A stretch of DNA of 64,000 nt from Mortierella alpina (lineage: Eukaryota > Mortierellomycota > Mortierellomycetes > Mortierellales > Mortierellaceae). Below are positions 12,788-25,078 of the stretch, in pieces. The DNA is taken from the NCBI GenBank assembly GCA_029449245.1, contig JANATF010000007.1, positions 1,984,001 through 2,048,000 of the forward strand, given 5' to 3'. The first letter of the stretch is position 1. Every line of letters starts with the position of its first letter. The notes under the pieces are model-generated. The model was not told the origin of the DNA. It worked only from the letters and a program-made list of their open reading frames with translations, and made no database searches. Both the position numbers and the translations under genes were made by a program.

Positions 12788-15700
12788 ATGGCGGCTGTGT
12801 CCGATTTCTCGGCAAAGATGTCGCGGCATGTCTCGCAGCGGTTCCATTCGTCGGTCGCACCGCTCACAGAGGCCAATCTATACAGACATACCATCACGGT
12901 AAGGGCACTGCTAATGTAGCGACAGCTACTCTCCCTGGTAGTTTTCGCCTTGTACACTCTGCACCATAAATTGGTCGTTGTTCTTCTGTGGTCCTCTTTT
13001 TTCGATCATGCATGGGCTTGTCCAGCATATGCAGCGTATCCTCTGAGAGATATGGCAATCTGCTACTCACTTACACTACCACCTCGCGCTCGCTACAGCC
13101 ACCATCCCACCATCACCCTGTCTGCGCAAATATGACTGGAAGCTACGTAAAGTCGCCATGTATCAGCCGCCGGTGCGGCCCATCCATTCAATAATCACGC
13201 TAATAATACAATCGCCAGCCAAATTGTGCACAAAGTGGGAAGTCGGCAAACTTTATTGCAAGTCGTCCCTCTCCATTCTCTCCTTGTTGTCACTCCACTT
13301 AAAATGACGCGCACTCGAGCGCATCTTCCGTCCCTGTGCGAGACGTTATCCAGGGACAGGCCCTGCCGATGTACCATCGTTTGATGCAACCCTAGACCTC
13401 CAAATCTGATCCAGCACCTACTCTTCTTTTATGTTATGCACCTTGGATCTGTTTAGAGCCCACCCTCAAGAGAAGCGAAACTGAAGCACATCCTAAACTA
13501 CATCGAGCAGCAGCGAGAGCTCATTGCGTTGGAGGAGAATCTTTGTAGCGCTGATGCAGATAAAGGAGTCTGGCAAAGCGCCAACAATCACAACAGACCA
13601 ACAGGATCGGACCTGGCTGTCGAGTTGAAAACCTCATTACCGCCTCCTCTTCCCCCACCACCTATTCCGCCACATCGTCGTCCACTCCGGCAGCAGCAGC
13701 AGCAGCAGCTAGTCCCACAAAAGCAACCGGCCCAGCCCGTCGAGGACCTGATGCGGCAGCAAGATCCGCCTGAGCAGCAACAACTACATCATCGACACTC
13801 GACACCCCTGGTTCAAAGAGGCCTTACTGAGCAGCGCTTGTCGCCGCAACCTCCAGCACAAACGCCATACCAATTGCAACAGCAGCGTTATTTACAAAGC
13901 CAATCGCCACGCAATGTCGACTCGCTTCCAGGCGGACTCGACCCAAGCATGGCTCTACCAAGGGCTTTACCTAGGATCGCACCGCAGGTGGAACCAACCT
14001 TCCATCGCGAGTCCTTTTATTCTGGCATTGGCCAAGAAAATGATTGGAGGCAGCTTGAGCAACTGGATCCAGACAGCCTTGCGGGCATCCACATGTATGG
14101 GGAACCAACTGGACTTCAGCCATATCACCAGCAGTTTCCAGAAGGACGACTCTCACCAGCCACACCCTCTTCACCTACTCAGAAGTATCCAACATACGAA
14201 TACAACCCAAAGGCTGCAAGAAGTGCTGAGTGGCAGCAGGAGCGACACTTGCAGCAATTACAGCAACAGTCCATCTTCCGACAGCTGCAAAGTCCCGATG
14301 ATGACGGCGAAATACACATCGCTACCCGTCATCAGCGCCAGCCTTCCTTCACACCATCACAGCAGCAGCAGCGATTACTGTCATCTCCACCTCTAACACC
14401 CGATGAGAAAGGCAAAAAACCTAGCCGTTTCTCTTCGAGATTTTCGTTCTTGACTCGCCACCGCCAAGCTCAGCATCATCGGCACGAGAGTGTACCGACA
14501 GTCATCAATGACCGTCGTTCTCCTGCTGATCGCACTGAGAGTCCTGCCAAATTTAATTCTCTCAATCATCGGACGGGTGGCCAAGTTGCAGCGGCTCTCG
14601 CTGCTGAAGATGGGCAAGCGTACGAGAACGGACCACTGCGACAAGAGTCGCCGCATGTGGTCAAGCACAAGAGTAGCAACCGTGTCAAGCAGATGTTCAA
14701 GGACGTATTTGGCAAGTCTTCCTCCAAGACCAAAGGCAGTCGCTCACCAGAGTCGGCTTTTCGTGACATCTCTTTGCCTTCAACCCACGTTCTTCGCTCG
14801 TCGACCACGACCCAACAATACCCCTTTCGCCAAAACCACCAGCAACATTTGGAGCCGTCCATTCACAGCAGTCTGAACCACTATTCCCTGATCCAGCAGC
14901 GTCGAGGCTTGGTCACCCCTGTTTCTAGACCTGACACGGCCCAGTCCAACTACCGGCAGGATGGACATATGAACCATCGAGGTGTCCGTGGCAGCAGAAA
15001 CCCTCTGCGCGAGAGTCTTGTGGACCCGCTTCAACAGCACCAAGGGTCGCTGCAGAAAAGTCTGGAATCCGAAGACCACGACGACAGTAACTATCCTCTC
15101 ACGTACTTGCAGGACGACGCGAATAGCCTCCTGAAGGCGTCCTTTGCGCAAACATCGCTCACGCCTCCACCCGCGTCCTTGGTTCTCAGACACTCAGCTT
15201 CCTCCCACCATCTTTTCAGCAACAATGCCACGGGAGCCGATGGTGAACCGACGCTGATCTCGCCGGCTGCAACGACATTGAAGCAATTGCGACAACAACA
15301 ACAGCAACAACAATATCAACAACAACAACAACAACAACAACAGCAACAGCTGCAGAGGACAAGGCGATCTTCTCAACTGATGCCTATACCCAAGGACTTT
15401 GTGGACAGTGGGTGCGGATCGACGGCTGGGCATGAGCAGTACACGACCGGATCCAACGCAACCACCTTGCACCCCAACAACAACAGCAGCAGTTTCAGTC
15501 AGTCGTATTCAGGAACGAAAGGGCATCAAGGTCAGCACACAACAAAATACGAGCAACAACACACACATCAGCAACATCAACCATTGTATCAATCCTTGCC
15601 ATCGTACGAGTATGAATCCGGGATGAAGGCGATCTCGAAATCGTACGATGATGGCCCCACACTCCTGTCGATGACCCAGGTCCAGAAAGTGGATCTGGAA

Positions 15701-15802
15701 GGCCTTCGACAGAATCACCGCCATCACTCTGCCTCCTCACCACCGATGCCGACTCAGTCGCACCATCTGGGGTTGGTTGCAGTGGGGGCGCCCTATGCTT
15801 GA
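12788..15802 (+). CDS. Gln/His-rich low-complexity protein of unknown function
   Basis: Two exons are inferred: 12788-12898 and 13457-15802 (about 818 aa). Exon 1 starts ATGGCGGCTG and ends at a GTAAGG donor in phase 0. The acceptor GTTTAG precedes a frame opening with SPPSREAKLKHILNYIEQQR, a likely helix and the most ordered part. The rest is disordered: a Pro run, many Gln runs, a basic segment near 14420-14480 (KKPSRFSSRFSFLTRHRQ) and a CAA-encoded polyglutamine near 15293-15346. No catalytic domain is recognised. The basic patches may suit membrane or nucleic-acid contact, but that is a guess. The 558-nt intron is long for this window, so a missed small exon is possible. It is convergent with the CDF transporter. 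Confidence 0.75.
15293..15346 (+). repeat. CAA-rich polyglutamine-coding repeat
   Basis: Near-continuous CAA codons with occasional CAG and one TAT encode a Gln run in the C-terminal third of the Gln/His-rich protein. Such tracts are prone to length change. Confidence 0.85.
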
Positions 15803-15898
15803 ACCTCTCCCCGCCCCTGCACATATCAAGTCTCTATCTACTTGCATTGTAGGGCCTTTTGTAGATATCTCGCATCTTGTGATTGTTAAAAAGAAAAC

Positions 15899-15904
15899 AA
15901 TAAA
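15899..15904 (+). promoter_or_regulatory. Possible AATAAA polyadenylation signal
   Basis: AATAAA lies 97 bases after the stop of the Gln/His-rich gene. Position and sequence fit a poly(A) signal. Fungi use the motif loosely, so this is suggestive only. Confidence 0.4.
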
Positions 15905-16112
15905 CATAACCTTGCATACATCGCCCTTCACATCAATATCCGCCCCTTCCTTTTGAAAAACGTTCAATTGGGCGTTTTGTCCGGGAGGTAGGAATGTGAG
16001 TGGAGAATATTTTATTATCATGGGTTGATAACGTTTTCTATGGGGGGTACATCAAAAAAACATTAGAGCCAAGTGGACAAAAAAGCAAAACAGGACGGGG
16101 GAGGAATGTCCC

Positions 16113-18331
16113 TTATCGATGTTCGATGGCATGGACGGCATCATAATCTACATGGACAAACGCCCTCTCGACATTATCGAGCCGCTCAAGAGCGCCTTGC
16201 AGGGACTCTCCCAGGTCGTGAGCTTGCGACAAGGGGGTATCGGGCGGCAATACAATGTCAATCTCGGCAAAGAGTCCGTCGCCCACCGAGTAGGCACGAA
16301 CTGTATCGATGGCCTGGATCATGCTTGAGTAACGGTAGACCATATAGGTCAACTGCTGGATGTCGGCTGGTGTTGCTGCTTGACCTGTCAGACGACGGAT
16401 ATTATCTACACACAGAAAGTACAGTACGTAAAAGGACGGAAAGGTATTCATATTCATTAGCGCCATCTCTATCGCCCCGAGCCTTTTTTTTTTTTTTGCT
16501 TATTTTTTTCTGCTCTCGTTCACAACATCGTTCGGATCCAAACTTACGAAGACAGGTACCGGTCCATTCACTGATGATGTAGATCGAGAGCACGATGGCA
16601 CCCGTGGCATCGAGCCACCACAGACCCAAGAATTGTCCCGCCACGGGGAAAAGAGTCGAGAAGACGTTGAACACGACGTCGTTCAAATGGTCCTGGGCCA
16701 AGGCCAACACACTGGAACTGTCCTTCATGGTCCTGCACCACAGCCATAACGCTGTCTTGATCAAGATGTTGAGCGCCAAGAGTGCCAAAATGATGAGACT
16801 CAAATCCACGGGCGGTTCTGCCGATCCCTCGACCAACCGTTCGAAGGCCTGGACGAGAACCTGCATAAAGGACGTGACCATGACGGCCGCAAAGACAATG
16901 ATGCCGAGTGGTTCCATGCGCGCCTTGCCTACAGGGTAGCGGTGTCCGTCCGAGGTGTTGCTCCGAAGTCGGGCAGAATACCAGATGATGGCGCCGCTCA
17001 ACAGATCCATGAGGGAATCGATCATGGAGGCAAGGACCGCCAAGGAATCGGACAAAAGCACGGTCCAGATTTTGATGATGACTAGACAGATGTTGGCGAG
17101 GAAACTGACGTTGATCGCCAATTGGACTGGAAAGTAAGGAGGATTTTCATACAGAGTTTGTACAACCGGTTAGACAGAGAACTGCGATCACAAAGTGGTT
17201 TTTTTTTTTGAAGTGAGATTTTTCTTTTTTCGTTTTACCAAGTCGAGGAGATGTCTTTTGTTTCCGTTTGTACTCCAGTAAGGGCGCTCCTTCCTCGAGA
17301 TCTTCATCGTCGTGGTGGTGGTGGTGGTGATAATGGTGGCTGCTGGTATCAAGATGTGTATGGGCAACAATGCCCGTTGCAGGTGGAGGCGCCGGCGTGG
17401 TCAGCTCATTGGTGTATTCCACCAAGGATCCATAGTTCGTGATGTCGGAAGGTAAGAGAGCTGAATCCTGCGTGGAGTGGCGTGCGCGGGCCAAATCTTG
17501 GTCTTGGTAAGATTTCTGTGTCTTTGCACGCTCGTCCTCGCGATGCTCCTTCAAGATCTCTTCCACCTCTGCAAACGAGTCCAACAGTTCATTCTAGAAA
17601 AGGAAAAAAAAACATGCCTCAATATGTCAGATCTTGTATCCGAAGATTACATACACACGGCCCACCCAAGCCTATGACGCTTTTCTATTTTTTTTTGTCC
17701 TTTTTCTCACCAATGACCGGTAATAGGCTTGCACTTGAGGTTTTCCTTTGATCATTCGGATCTCGTCTTCGGACTTTCGTACAGCCTGAAAAACACTGGG
17801 AGCCATGACGGGTCGTGCAGGAATGGCCTTATAAAGCACGCCGGACATCCTTCTTGCGCCTCCGCGAGATTTGGACCTGGATTCGGAGCGGGATCCAGGG
17901 CAGGAGACGCATCGTCCGTTCACGGATCCTGAGGGTGGCGAGGGCCAGTCCAGGCCGTGGCGACGACCGAAGCGTTCGCCGATCGAGGGCTCTGGAGGGT
18001 GGGTATGACCATGGTCGTTGAGGTCGTGCTGCTGTTGTTGACTGGAAAGCGCGCGGTGCGAGGAGCGGATGGGATCAGGCGAGGCCACGACCCCGGGGAG
18101 GACTATGGTGAGTGAGTCTGCATCGCGGGCCAGGGTGGTTTCCGAAGGGGTGGGTGGTTCCATGTGGACGACAAAAGAGGAAAGAGGAGGCCGGAGCAGG
18201 TCTTCGATCGCGGTCGTGGGTTCCTGGTGCTGCTGTTGCTGTTGCTGTTGTGGTACAATGGTGACATTGACGTTCTTCTTGGCGCGGGCCTTTGTCTTCT
18301 TGCCTCCGCGTCCACGACCTGGCTCAGACAT
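16113..18331 (-). CDS. Cation diffusion facilitator, Mn-type (MTP8-11-like)
   Basis: Four minus-strand exons: 18331-17711, 17593-17239, 17126-16548, 16405-16113, about 615 aa. The CDF membrane domain begins near residue 326 (VQLAINVSFLANICLVIIKI). The metal site of TM2 reads D362-S-L-M-D366 and that of TM5 D471-H-L-N-D475. DxxxD in both helices is the signature of the manganese CDF group, where zinc CDFs have HxxxD. A cytoplasmic C-terminal domain follows (NIRRLTGQAATP to FVHVDYDAVHAIEHR). The N-terminal 320 residues are disordered, with a Gln run near residue 28 and a cluster of eight His within nine residues near 293-301 next to acidic residues, a plausible metal-sensing loop. CDFs export or sequester divalent cations by proton antiport; vacuole or Golgi is likely but not shown. 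It is convergent with the Gln-rich gene. Confidence 0.9.
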
Positions 18332-18987
18332 GGTTGCCTTTATTCTTTTTTCTTTCCCGACTTTACGTTGCTGCTGACCAGACCAGGCTGTTCAGAGAGA
18401 GAGAGATTTGCCTGTGTGTGTTGAGTGATTGGGCAAGTGTGTGGCTCGGATGATTGAAAAAAAAAGGTTTAACGACAATATTACCGATGCAGATTGAGCT
18501 GCAAGGGGGGATCGAGTCCAGTGCGGATCAGAATGCAGAAGGGCGATCAATGGAGAGACGGGAAAAGGCGAAAAATGCAACTGCGATGCACGATGCAAGA
18601 CATGAAAAGAATGAGAGAGAAAGAGAGAGACAGAGAGACAGAGAGAGATAAAGAAAGAGAGACACAGGACGAGGGAAAAAAGAAAGCGACAAAAGGCCGA
18701 GAGACCGGCCTGTGTAAGAAATACAGTTTTCTCCGCCCACAGACATAAAAGCAGTATCAATGCGCCTTGACTCCGTGCGATAAGCATACTGATGACCTAA
18801 GAGGCCAGCCACGGGCCAGACTATACCAGGTGCATTCGCTGCCTAAGAAATGAAGCCAACTTGACCAACGTCCCGTGAAGTTTTCACAATTCTAACTTGA
18901 TATATATATTATTATTTTTTTTTCGTTCTTCATCTGTTGCTTGTTCGCCCCACTCCAAAAAAAAAAGGAAGACCAAAGCGACGAGAA
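18332..18987. other. Spacer between the CDF and SH3 genes
   Basis: About 650 bases. The right part is the 3' side of the SH3 gene and the left part the promoter of the CDF gene, both read on the minus strand. An AG-rich run (about 18590-18680, pyrimidine on the coding strand) resembles other promoters here. No gene is seen. Confidence 0.5.
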
Positions 18988-21219
18988 TTACTTTGCCTTC
19001 TCGCCATCCCACCAGCGGTTAATTGAGCTCGTATCACTCATCATCGTGTCCCGTCCTGGCTGCGGCGTCACGCGTCCAGGCCCCAAAGGACTAGTGCTCG
19101 GCACCGTTCCCGGCAGGATCACAGTGCTGTCACGGATCGACGAATTACGCCGAGGCAAATGCACAGGGGACGACGATCTCGACGGCAACGACGACCGAGG
19201 CGAATTCCTGCCTCCAGAGGGCGAGTTTCGACCGCCTTGCCCCTGATCCTCCTCTCGCAGCGTCATGGGCGTCATCGAATGCATGTTCACATCCTCAAAG
19301 TCATCATCCAGTGCACTCTCGTCCACAAACATCACGCACACCACTGGGAAGGCTCCCTCGTTCGACGTGTTCATGTTGACACCCACAGCCCAACCATCAT
19401 CAAACACCCGCTGCACGTTGACAATATCGCCCGGTGTCAGATCCAGCTCATCCGCCATCGAGGCCTGGTAAGGGTACAAAGCTTGGCAGTAAGATTGCTT
19501 TCCAGTCGCCTCCTTGCCCTCCGCCGCAGCGGCTCCTGCGGCGGCCACGGCCACGGCTCCTCCCAAAGCAGCTCCTCCAAGGGCGCCGAACGACATGGGC
19601 TCCTGTGTAACGGACGGCAAGGTCGTCATGGGGATAGGCGCCGTCGAGGCAGCAGCAAAGCCCTCTTCCTGAATCTTTGGAGACGAAATGTTGTAACGTC
19701 CGCTCGAGTTGGAGACTTGACGCGAGAGTCCGTTGCCCTTGTGGGCCGCAGGCTTTCTCTTGGCACGGCGCATGAAAAGAAACAGAGCTGCTGCGATCAC
19801 GACCAGTCCAACGGCTCCGCCAATAATTCCCTTGACGGCCGTCGATGAAATTCCAGTGTTGTCCGATGGATTCTTTGCACCGTCTCCGCCTCCGCCTCCT
19901 GGAATGACGCCCGTAGGTGAAGTGCTGGGCTGAGCGCCCGTGGGTGCTGTGCTTGGGGTGGGCTGGGGGCATTGCGTAGCTGCATCCTTGCAGCACGCTG
20001 CGGTCGCATTGGTTTTGCAATATGTGCATTTGTCAGCCAAGTTTGCCAGTCCTATAGAGTAGGATCAACCAAGGGAGAAATGTTAGACACATATGCTCAA
20101 AGGCGCCCACATAGACGTTGCAAAATAGCCATTCCGCAATGTTGACACACAGGCCAGTTCACTCCGTGCTCTTTGAGAAGTAAAGAAAGTCATAACAGAG
20201 ACGCCCACACACACACAACCCTTCCTTCCCCGTCCTTGTCCTCGCTTTTGTAACAATCCACTTTTCTCGCAGCCCTTTCTCTCGCTCAGATCTACGGGTC
20301 GGCTGGCCTGCTCTCGTGCGAGCCCTCATCTCCTTTTTCAATCTTTGTCAGCCCATCCACCACAAAACTCCTATTTCCCTCAAATCTTCATGCGCCCGAC
20401 TCCACATGGGCTGATAAAAGCGTGCACGGCGCACTCAGGCACAGACTTAACTATTTACAGCGTGTATACACATCACCCCTCACCCTATTCCCACTATGAC
20501 CAGTCCTCCTGCCTTCAAGGGGGGAGGGAGGGGATCACTCTTCTTCCTCCGGCCTCTCTACCGAGACCGAAAGAGAAAAAGATATACAAAAACAAAAAGA
20601 CCTTACCACAAGTTGCAGCCTCATTCTGCAGGGCGTTCACACAGGTGGCGTTGTTGGTACTCTGCAGACCAAGCCATTGCGTGGACTTGTTTGTCGCACA
20701 AACATCACTCAAAGTCTTCAGGCTACCTTGAGTGGCGGTATCGTTGGCACAGTCTTGATTCATCAAGGAGGTGAACCCGCCAAGGTAGAGACTGCAAGAG
20801 CTTGCGCACAATTCCTTGGAAGCTGTGGCTGGGGCTCCAGGGCAGCTGGCAGAGGCTGTATCCAGGACGGCAATCGAACAGAGAACAGTGTTCTGGTAAG
20901 GGATCCGCTGTGCGCCTGTGTAGGCCTTGCAGCTATCACTCGCTGAAAGAAAGCCTGTTGCATTGGAGGCCGCCAGGTCAAAGTCCTGGACGGTTTTGAA
21001 GGGCGCCATGATGATCCCATAATCTTTCAGCCTGGTGACGATGCTCGTGTCGACCGAGAGTGTGGAGTAGGAGGGGCAGGTCTTCGAGCCGGCCAAGCTG
21101 ACACAGGCCGCCTGTGCGCCCGCAGCCAGCAGGGCGACTGCGAGCAGTAGCGACCTGGTCACCCAGCGCGACGAACGGTGCGGTGGTGGGTGTGGAATCA
21201 AGGTTGTGGGCGGGGCCAT
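18988..21219 (-). CDS. Secreted-N-terminus, single-pass membrane protein with C-terminal SH3 domain
   Basis: Two minus-strand exons, 21219-20607 and 20051-18988, about 558 aa. The N-terminus has a signal peptide (SLLLAVALLAAGAQA). An extracellular domain of about 200 residues carries many regularly spaced Cys and Asn-glycosylation sequons (NAT, NDT, NKS). It ends in a small Cys cluster (CTYCKTNATAACC) and a Pro/Thr/Gly stalk. One transmembrane helix follows (GIIGGAVGLVVIAAALFLFM) with a basic stop-transfer. The cytoplasmic part contains an SH3 domain (ALYPYQASMADELDLTPGDI to GAFPVVCV) and a Ser/Pro/Arg-rich tail. The order resembles fungal surface sensor or adaptor proteins, but the ectodomain is not one I recognise. 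The single intron (555 nt) is long. A role at the plasma membrane in wall, osmotic or polarity signalling is inference. Confidence 0.85.
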
Positions 21220-23152
21220 TCTGATAGGTCAGAAAATGAAGAGGTTGAACTTGACTGGGTTCAGAGAAATTAAAAAAAAATATCAGGAACGAACGAACAG
21301 CGGGCTGTTTTGGGTCCTTTGTTTTTGACGGGGATAAGGGTGTAGTACGACAGGCGTGTGGTCAACTCGTATCTGAACTGTGATAAGGACAAAGCTGGAG
21401 GCTCTGAAAGCACAGGACTCTGAATCGAGGATGAGGAGAGCGCAAGATGCTCTCTTTAAAAAAAGCTGGCTCAGTTGACGATTGTGGATGCGGTGTTTCT
21501 CGACCCGAAAAAGAGACGAAGAGGGGATACTGTTTTTTTTCCGAAAGGGGATTGTGCTGCTATAGCTGAAGTATAAGGTATTCCGATAACTCAAAAGGAT
21601 AGGAAGAGCGGCAGGTTGTTGGCTGGTCAGTGGGTCGTAAGGAAGGAGTAGACGAGATTAGGCGTGTCGAAGGGGGGCGTGTCTTGCAGGAGCAGTTGGA
21701 TCCGAAGAAGAGTGGTGAGATTATACAGATGGAAAGGACGAGAGAGAGATGAATGACACACCCACAGGGACGATAGGTATGAGCAAAGAAGAGGTGCAGT
21801 AGCTTCAGGAAGGAGGGCCAGGAACAAGTTCGCAAGCGCAGGGGGGTGGCGGACTAGGGAACAAAGGAAGAAGGAAAGAAGGACGAAGCAAAAATTGCGG
21901 GCGACGAAAGGAAGCTATGACCCCAAAGGCAAGAGCGGCAATGGAGGGGGAAAAAAAGAAAGAGCGGGAAACAGAAGGAGAGAAGAGGAGATGGAGAGAA
22001 GGAGGAGGGAGGGACACAGGTCGTCGAGGAGGAGGAGAGGAGGAGGAGGATCGGGATGACGAGGAAGAGGAAGAAAGGGAGGTGTAATGAGAAGAAGAGG
22101 AAAAGTTACGTGTCTGAGAGAAAATAGGAAATGGCCTCTGACACTGACTGCCTGCTGACAGCCCTCTCAGTACTGCTGCCCTCGGGACACTCACAGACAC
22201 ACAGGAAACAGCGAGAGACCAGACTGCGTCCTAGTCGAATATATAGCTTTTGGGTCGTACAGCTCATATTGAGTGTGGTCACCCACCAATCACACAAAGT
22301 GCCTCGTCCTGTTCGGCTTGACTGGCAACCAACGGCAACTGCCCCTAGTCAAGCTCCGTTTTTCTATCGGTCTGTCGTCCAGCCGCAGACGGATGCATGT
22401 GCGTCTCAACGGTTCCATTAAACGGTCAAGCATTCTCACGTTGGTCTGGTCATATATTGTTGTGCCTGGCTTGACTGCCAGAGACCCAGGCGTTCCTATA
22501 TGCGGGGCGAAAGCAGAGACATGATACCTTGCACAATGTACACTACTCTTGCCATTAGCCTGTAGGGCGGGTGAACTCATCATGTCTTTCCTCGTTTGAT
22601 TCTGTATTTTTAGGTGATTTCAGTCGAAAGAACGACGCTGAGGCTAGGAGAGAGCTAATGTCGTGTCAACGTGAACAGTGGTGGCCAGGGGAAGGGGGCA
22701 ACACCAGAGATAGGCTCGGATGAGAGGTTCAAAGGTGAGAAGAAAAAAAAAAGCACAGGCATTTCTACTTAAACGCAATCTCCATGCTTGATGCTAGTAC
22801 GCGTGAGGCTCTCGATGCCCTCAAGGGATAAGGAGCAAGGACAAACGAGGGACATGAAAAGAAACAAAAAAGAATGAGCGGCTCTTTTTCTGCGTCCACC
22901 TGGTCTTGCTGCTCTCAACAGTGACACAGTCCACCCTCATAGAGTTTGTACCAAGGAACAACGTTGTGGTGGACAAGACTAGATTGATTGTGCGTAACAC
23001 TGAACATTAAAATGTAGGCGCGACTCATTTTGAACTGAGCATACACCGGTAGTGTAGAAACGATTTATTGCACGCATGAACTATATACAAATGGGCGTCA
23101 TTGGAAACGCGGGTGCCGGCAGGTACCCACATGAGAGCTGTACAAAGTCGCA
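21220..23152. other. Intergenic region with a long purine-rich strand
   Basis: About 1.9 kb. From 21840 to 22110 the + strand is almost entirely A/G, that is, pyrimidine on the coding strand of the SH3 gene. No gene, tRNA or repeat family is evident, and the short frames lack similarity to anything I know. Confidence 0.5.
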
Positions 23153-24419
23153 CTATCCTCGGTACGCCGTGAAGGATGTTCGGCGTGTGTCCACATGATC
23201 GCAGCCGTAAGAAAAGCTTGTGGGCGCCTTTCCTGCGCCCGCGTTTGGATCCCTATAAACAGCCGCTGCTGACCAGTTGCCAGGATTTGAAAGAGGCGCT
23301 GCACCGGTATAATACCTGCCTTGGCCCTGCTGCTGGCCTGGTGCCGGCAGATTCTCAGGAAGACGCTGATGCAGCTGCGATGGCTGATGCAGTTGTGAGT
23401 AGACTGCTGCGGCCGGGACAAGAGGGTGCAACACATGCCCGGGCGTCTTGAGCTGTACTTGCTGTTGCTCTAATTGCTTTGGCCACGAGTTCCTTCTTCG
23501 AGCCTCTGCTATAGCATCCTGGGCAGCAACCTGCTGCAGGAGACGCTCATATTCCCTAGTCTGTTCCTCGATCAGCCTGGCCCATTCCTGTCTGACCTGC
23601 TCTCGGACGAGTTCCTGTTTTAAGACATATGATGCAAACCCGTTAACGTGCGTTCAGTTCTTTTGTTTCGCAGCAGTGGATTCCTTCATACTTGCAAGCT
23701 CACACACCAAGTCCGTATCTCACCTTCTCACGCTCTTCCGTGGCTTTGAATCCTCCCAGGTCTACAGTCAACACCACACCCGCCATCTCATGTTCATCCT
23801 CTTCCTCTTCGCTCGTATCCATGACGCTCTTGATACCCCTGCGCTTCATCACCGCCTCTTCGCGGCCCTCGTGCATGAGTCGATAGATTTCGCGCTGGTG
23901 CTGTTCACTTCTCCAAATGCTCGGGTCGACCTTCATCACTGGCATGTGTAGTGCATGTCGTGGAGGCACCGTCGCCCAGGGAGATCCGCTCGAGATGGAG
24001 TGTCGTCGACTGGCTCGACTGTGGCCTGTGGAGGGTAGTCCGTTGTACGTGTGGAGAGCATTGATGTCGTTGGATCCTGTAAACGCGACGGCAGCACCGT
24101 CCTGTCCACGCTCGTTGCCGAAACTGAAGATGGCAGGCGGGTTTGGGTTCGAGGCCGAAAGTGTTGGCGCTGGCTGCGCGTTTGGTGCAGAGGAGCCGCG
24201 GCGATGGGGTGGAAAAGTGGCTGTGGGAAAATAAAAGTAGTGGGTGAGACTGTTGCCACCAAGATCGTCCTTGTCGCCCGTAGGCGATGCAGGCTGATAG
24301 TATGAGCTTCCGGAATTGAGATAGCGATTGCGGTTTCCGCGAAGGTTGCCGTGGAGCGAGAGCCTTCTAGGCAGAATCAAGGGCGCCGGCGTTGCCTGTG
24401 GGAACACAAGGTTGTCCAT
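23153..24419 (-). CDS. Hypothetical protein with C-terminal coiled coil
   Basis: Two minus-strand exons, 24419-23724 and 23614-23153, joined in phase 0 (about 385 aa). The first 140 residues are disordered. A more conserved-looking block reads VDPSIWRSEQHQREIYRLMH then an acidic DTSEEEEDEHE near residue 210. Exon 2 opens with a strongly charged helix (ELVREQVRQEWARLIEEQTR) likely to form a coiled coil, followed by a Gln/Pro-rich tail. I do not recognise the family. The helix loosely recalls the C-terminal helices of small nuclear bridging proteins such as akirin, but the diagnostic ends are absent. It shares a divergent promoter of about 660 bases with the M3 peptidase gene. Confidence 0.7.
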
Positions 24420-25078
24420 GGTTGCGGACCAAGGCGGGGTGTGTTCCTAAAGAGGTTGTTTCGATGATGCGGTCGCTCAAGAAGAGCCAAATGAGTGTGG
24501 AGGAGCGGAGACGACGCTGCAACGTGGGTGAAGCTGCTGTTGGGGGTCAAGGATAGGATGCGACGGCGGTGGGAAACACACTGAGAGAGCAGGAGAGGCA
24601 GGTGTGAAGGTGTGGAGGAACTGGAGAGGAAACAAAAGCCAAGGAAAACTATGCGAAAGAAGTGAAATCGGGCGCATAAAAGGAAGTCCGAGCGAGAGAA
24701 GAGAACGAAAGAAAAAAAATGGGCGTGACCAAGCTCCCTCTCGGCCTTTGCCCGCCGTGCATTGGCCAGGTCTCGCTTGTGCATAGCAGACAGCAGGCAG
24801 CGCCCCTCACGGCAGCAGCACGCCTCTTCTTGGTCTTGCGCCCTGCAGCCGAGGTTCCTGTTCGATGCTGGGGCCATCTTGTCCTCGAACCAGCAGGCAG
24901 AATGCCTGGCCAACTACCGTATAGGGGGATCTGCGACTATGGTATGATGTCCTTCAGGAACAACCCATGCATGAGCCCATCATGAGCAGTCACTTGCAAG
25001 CGGACCAGTGAAAGTTCCCAGGAGAGTCCCATGGCTTTTTTTTTGTCCCATTCATCCACATCACACGCACTAGACACC
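24420..25078. other. Divergent promoter region between the coiled-coil and M3 peptidase genes
   Basis: About 660 bases. Purine-rich on the + strand near the minus-strand gene, then GC-rich. An ATTGG/CCAAT element lies near 24756. No gene is seen. Confidence 0.45.

Noticed and set aside
24145-24165. GGTTCGAGGCC, resembling a tRNA B box with a pairing stem
   Set aside because: No A box or cloverleaf at the right distance, and it lies inside the coding exon of the coiled-coil protein. Similar GGTTCGAG strings at 4911, 10266 and 35450 fail for the same reasons.
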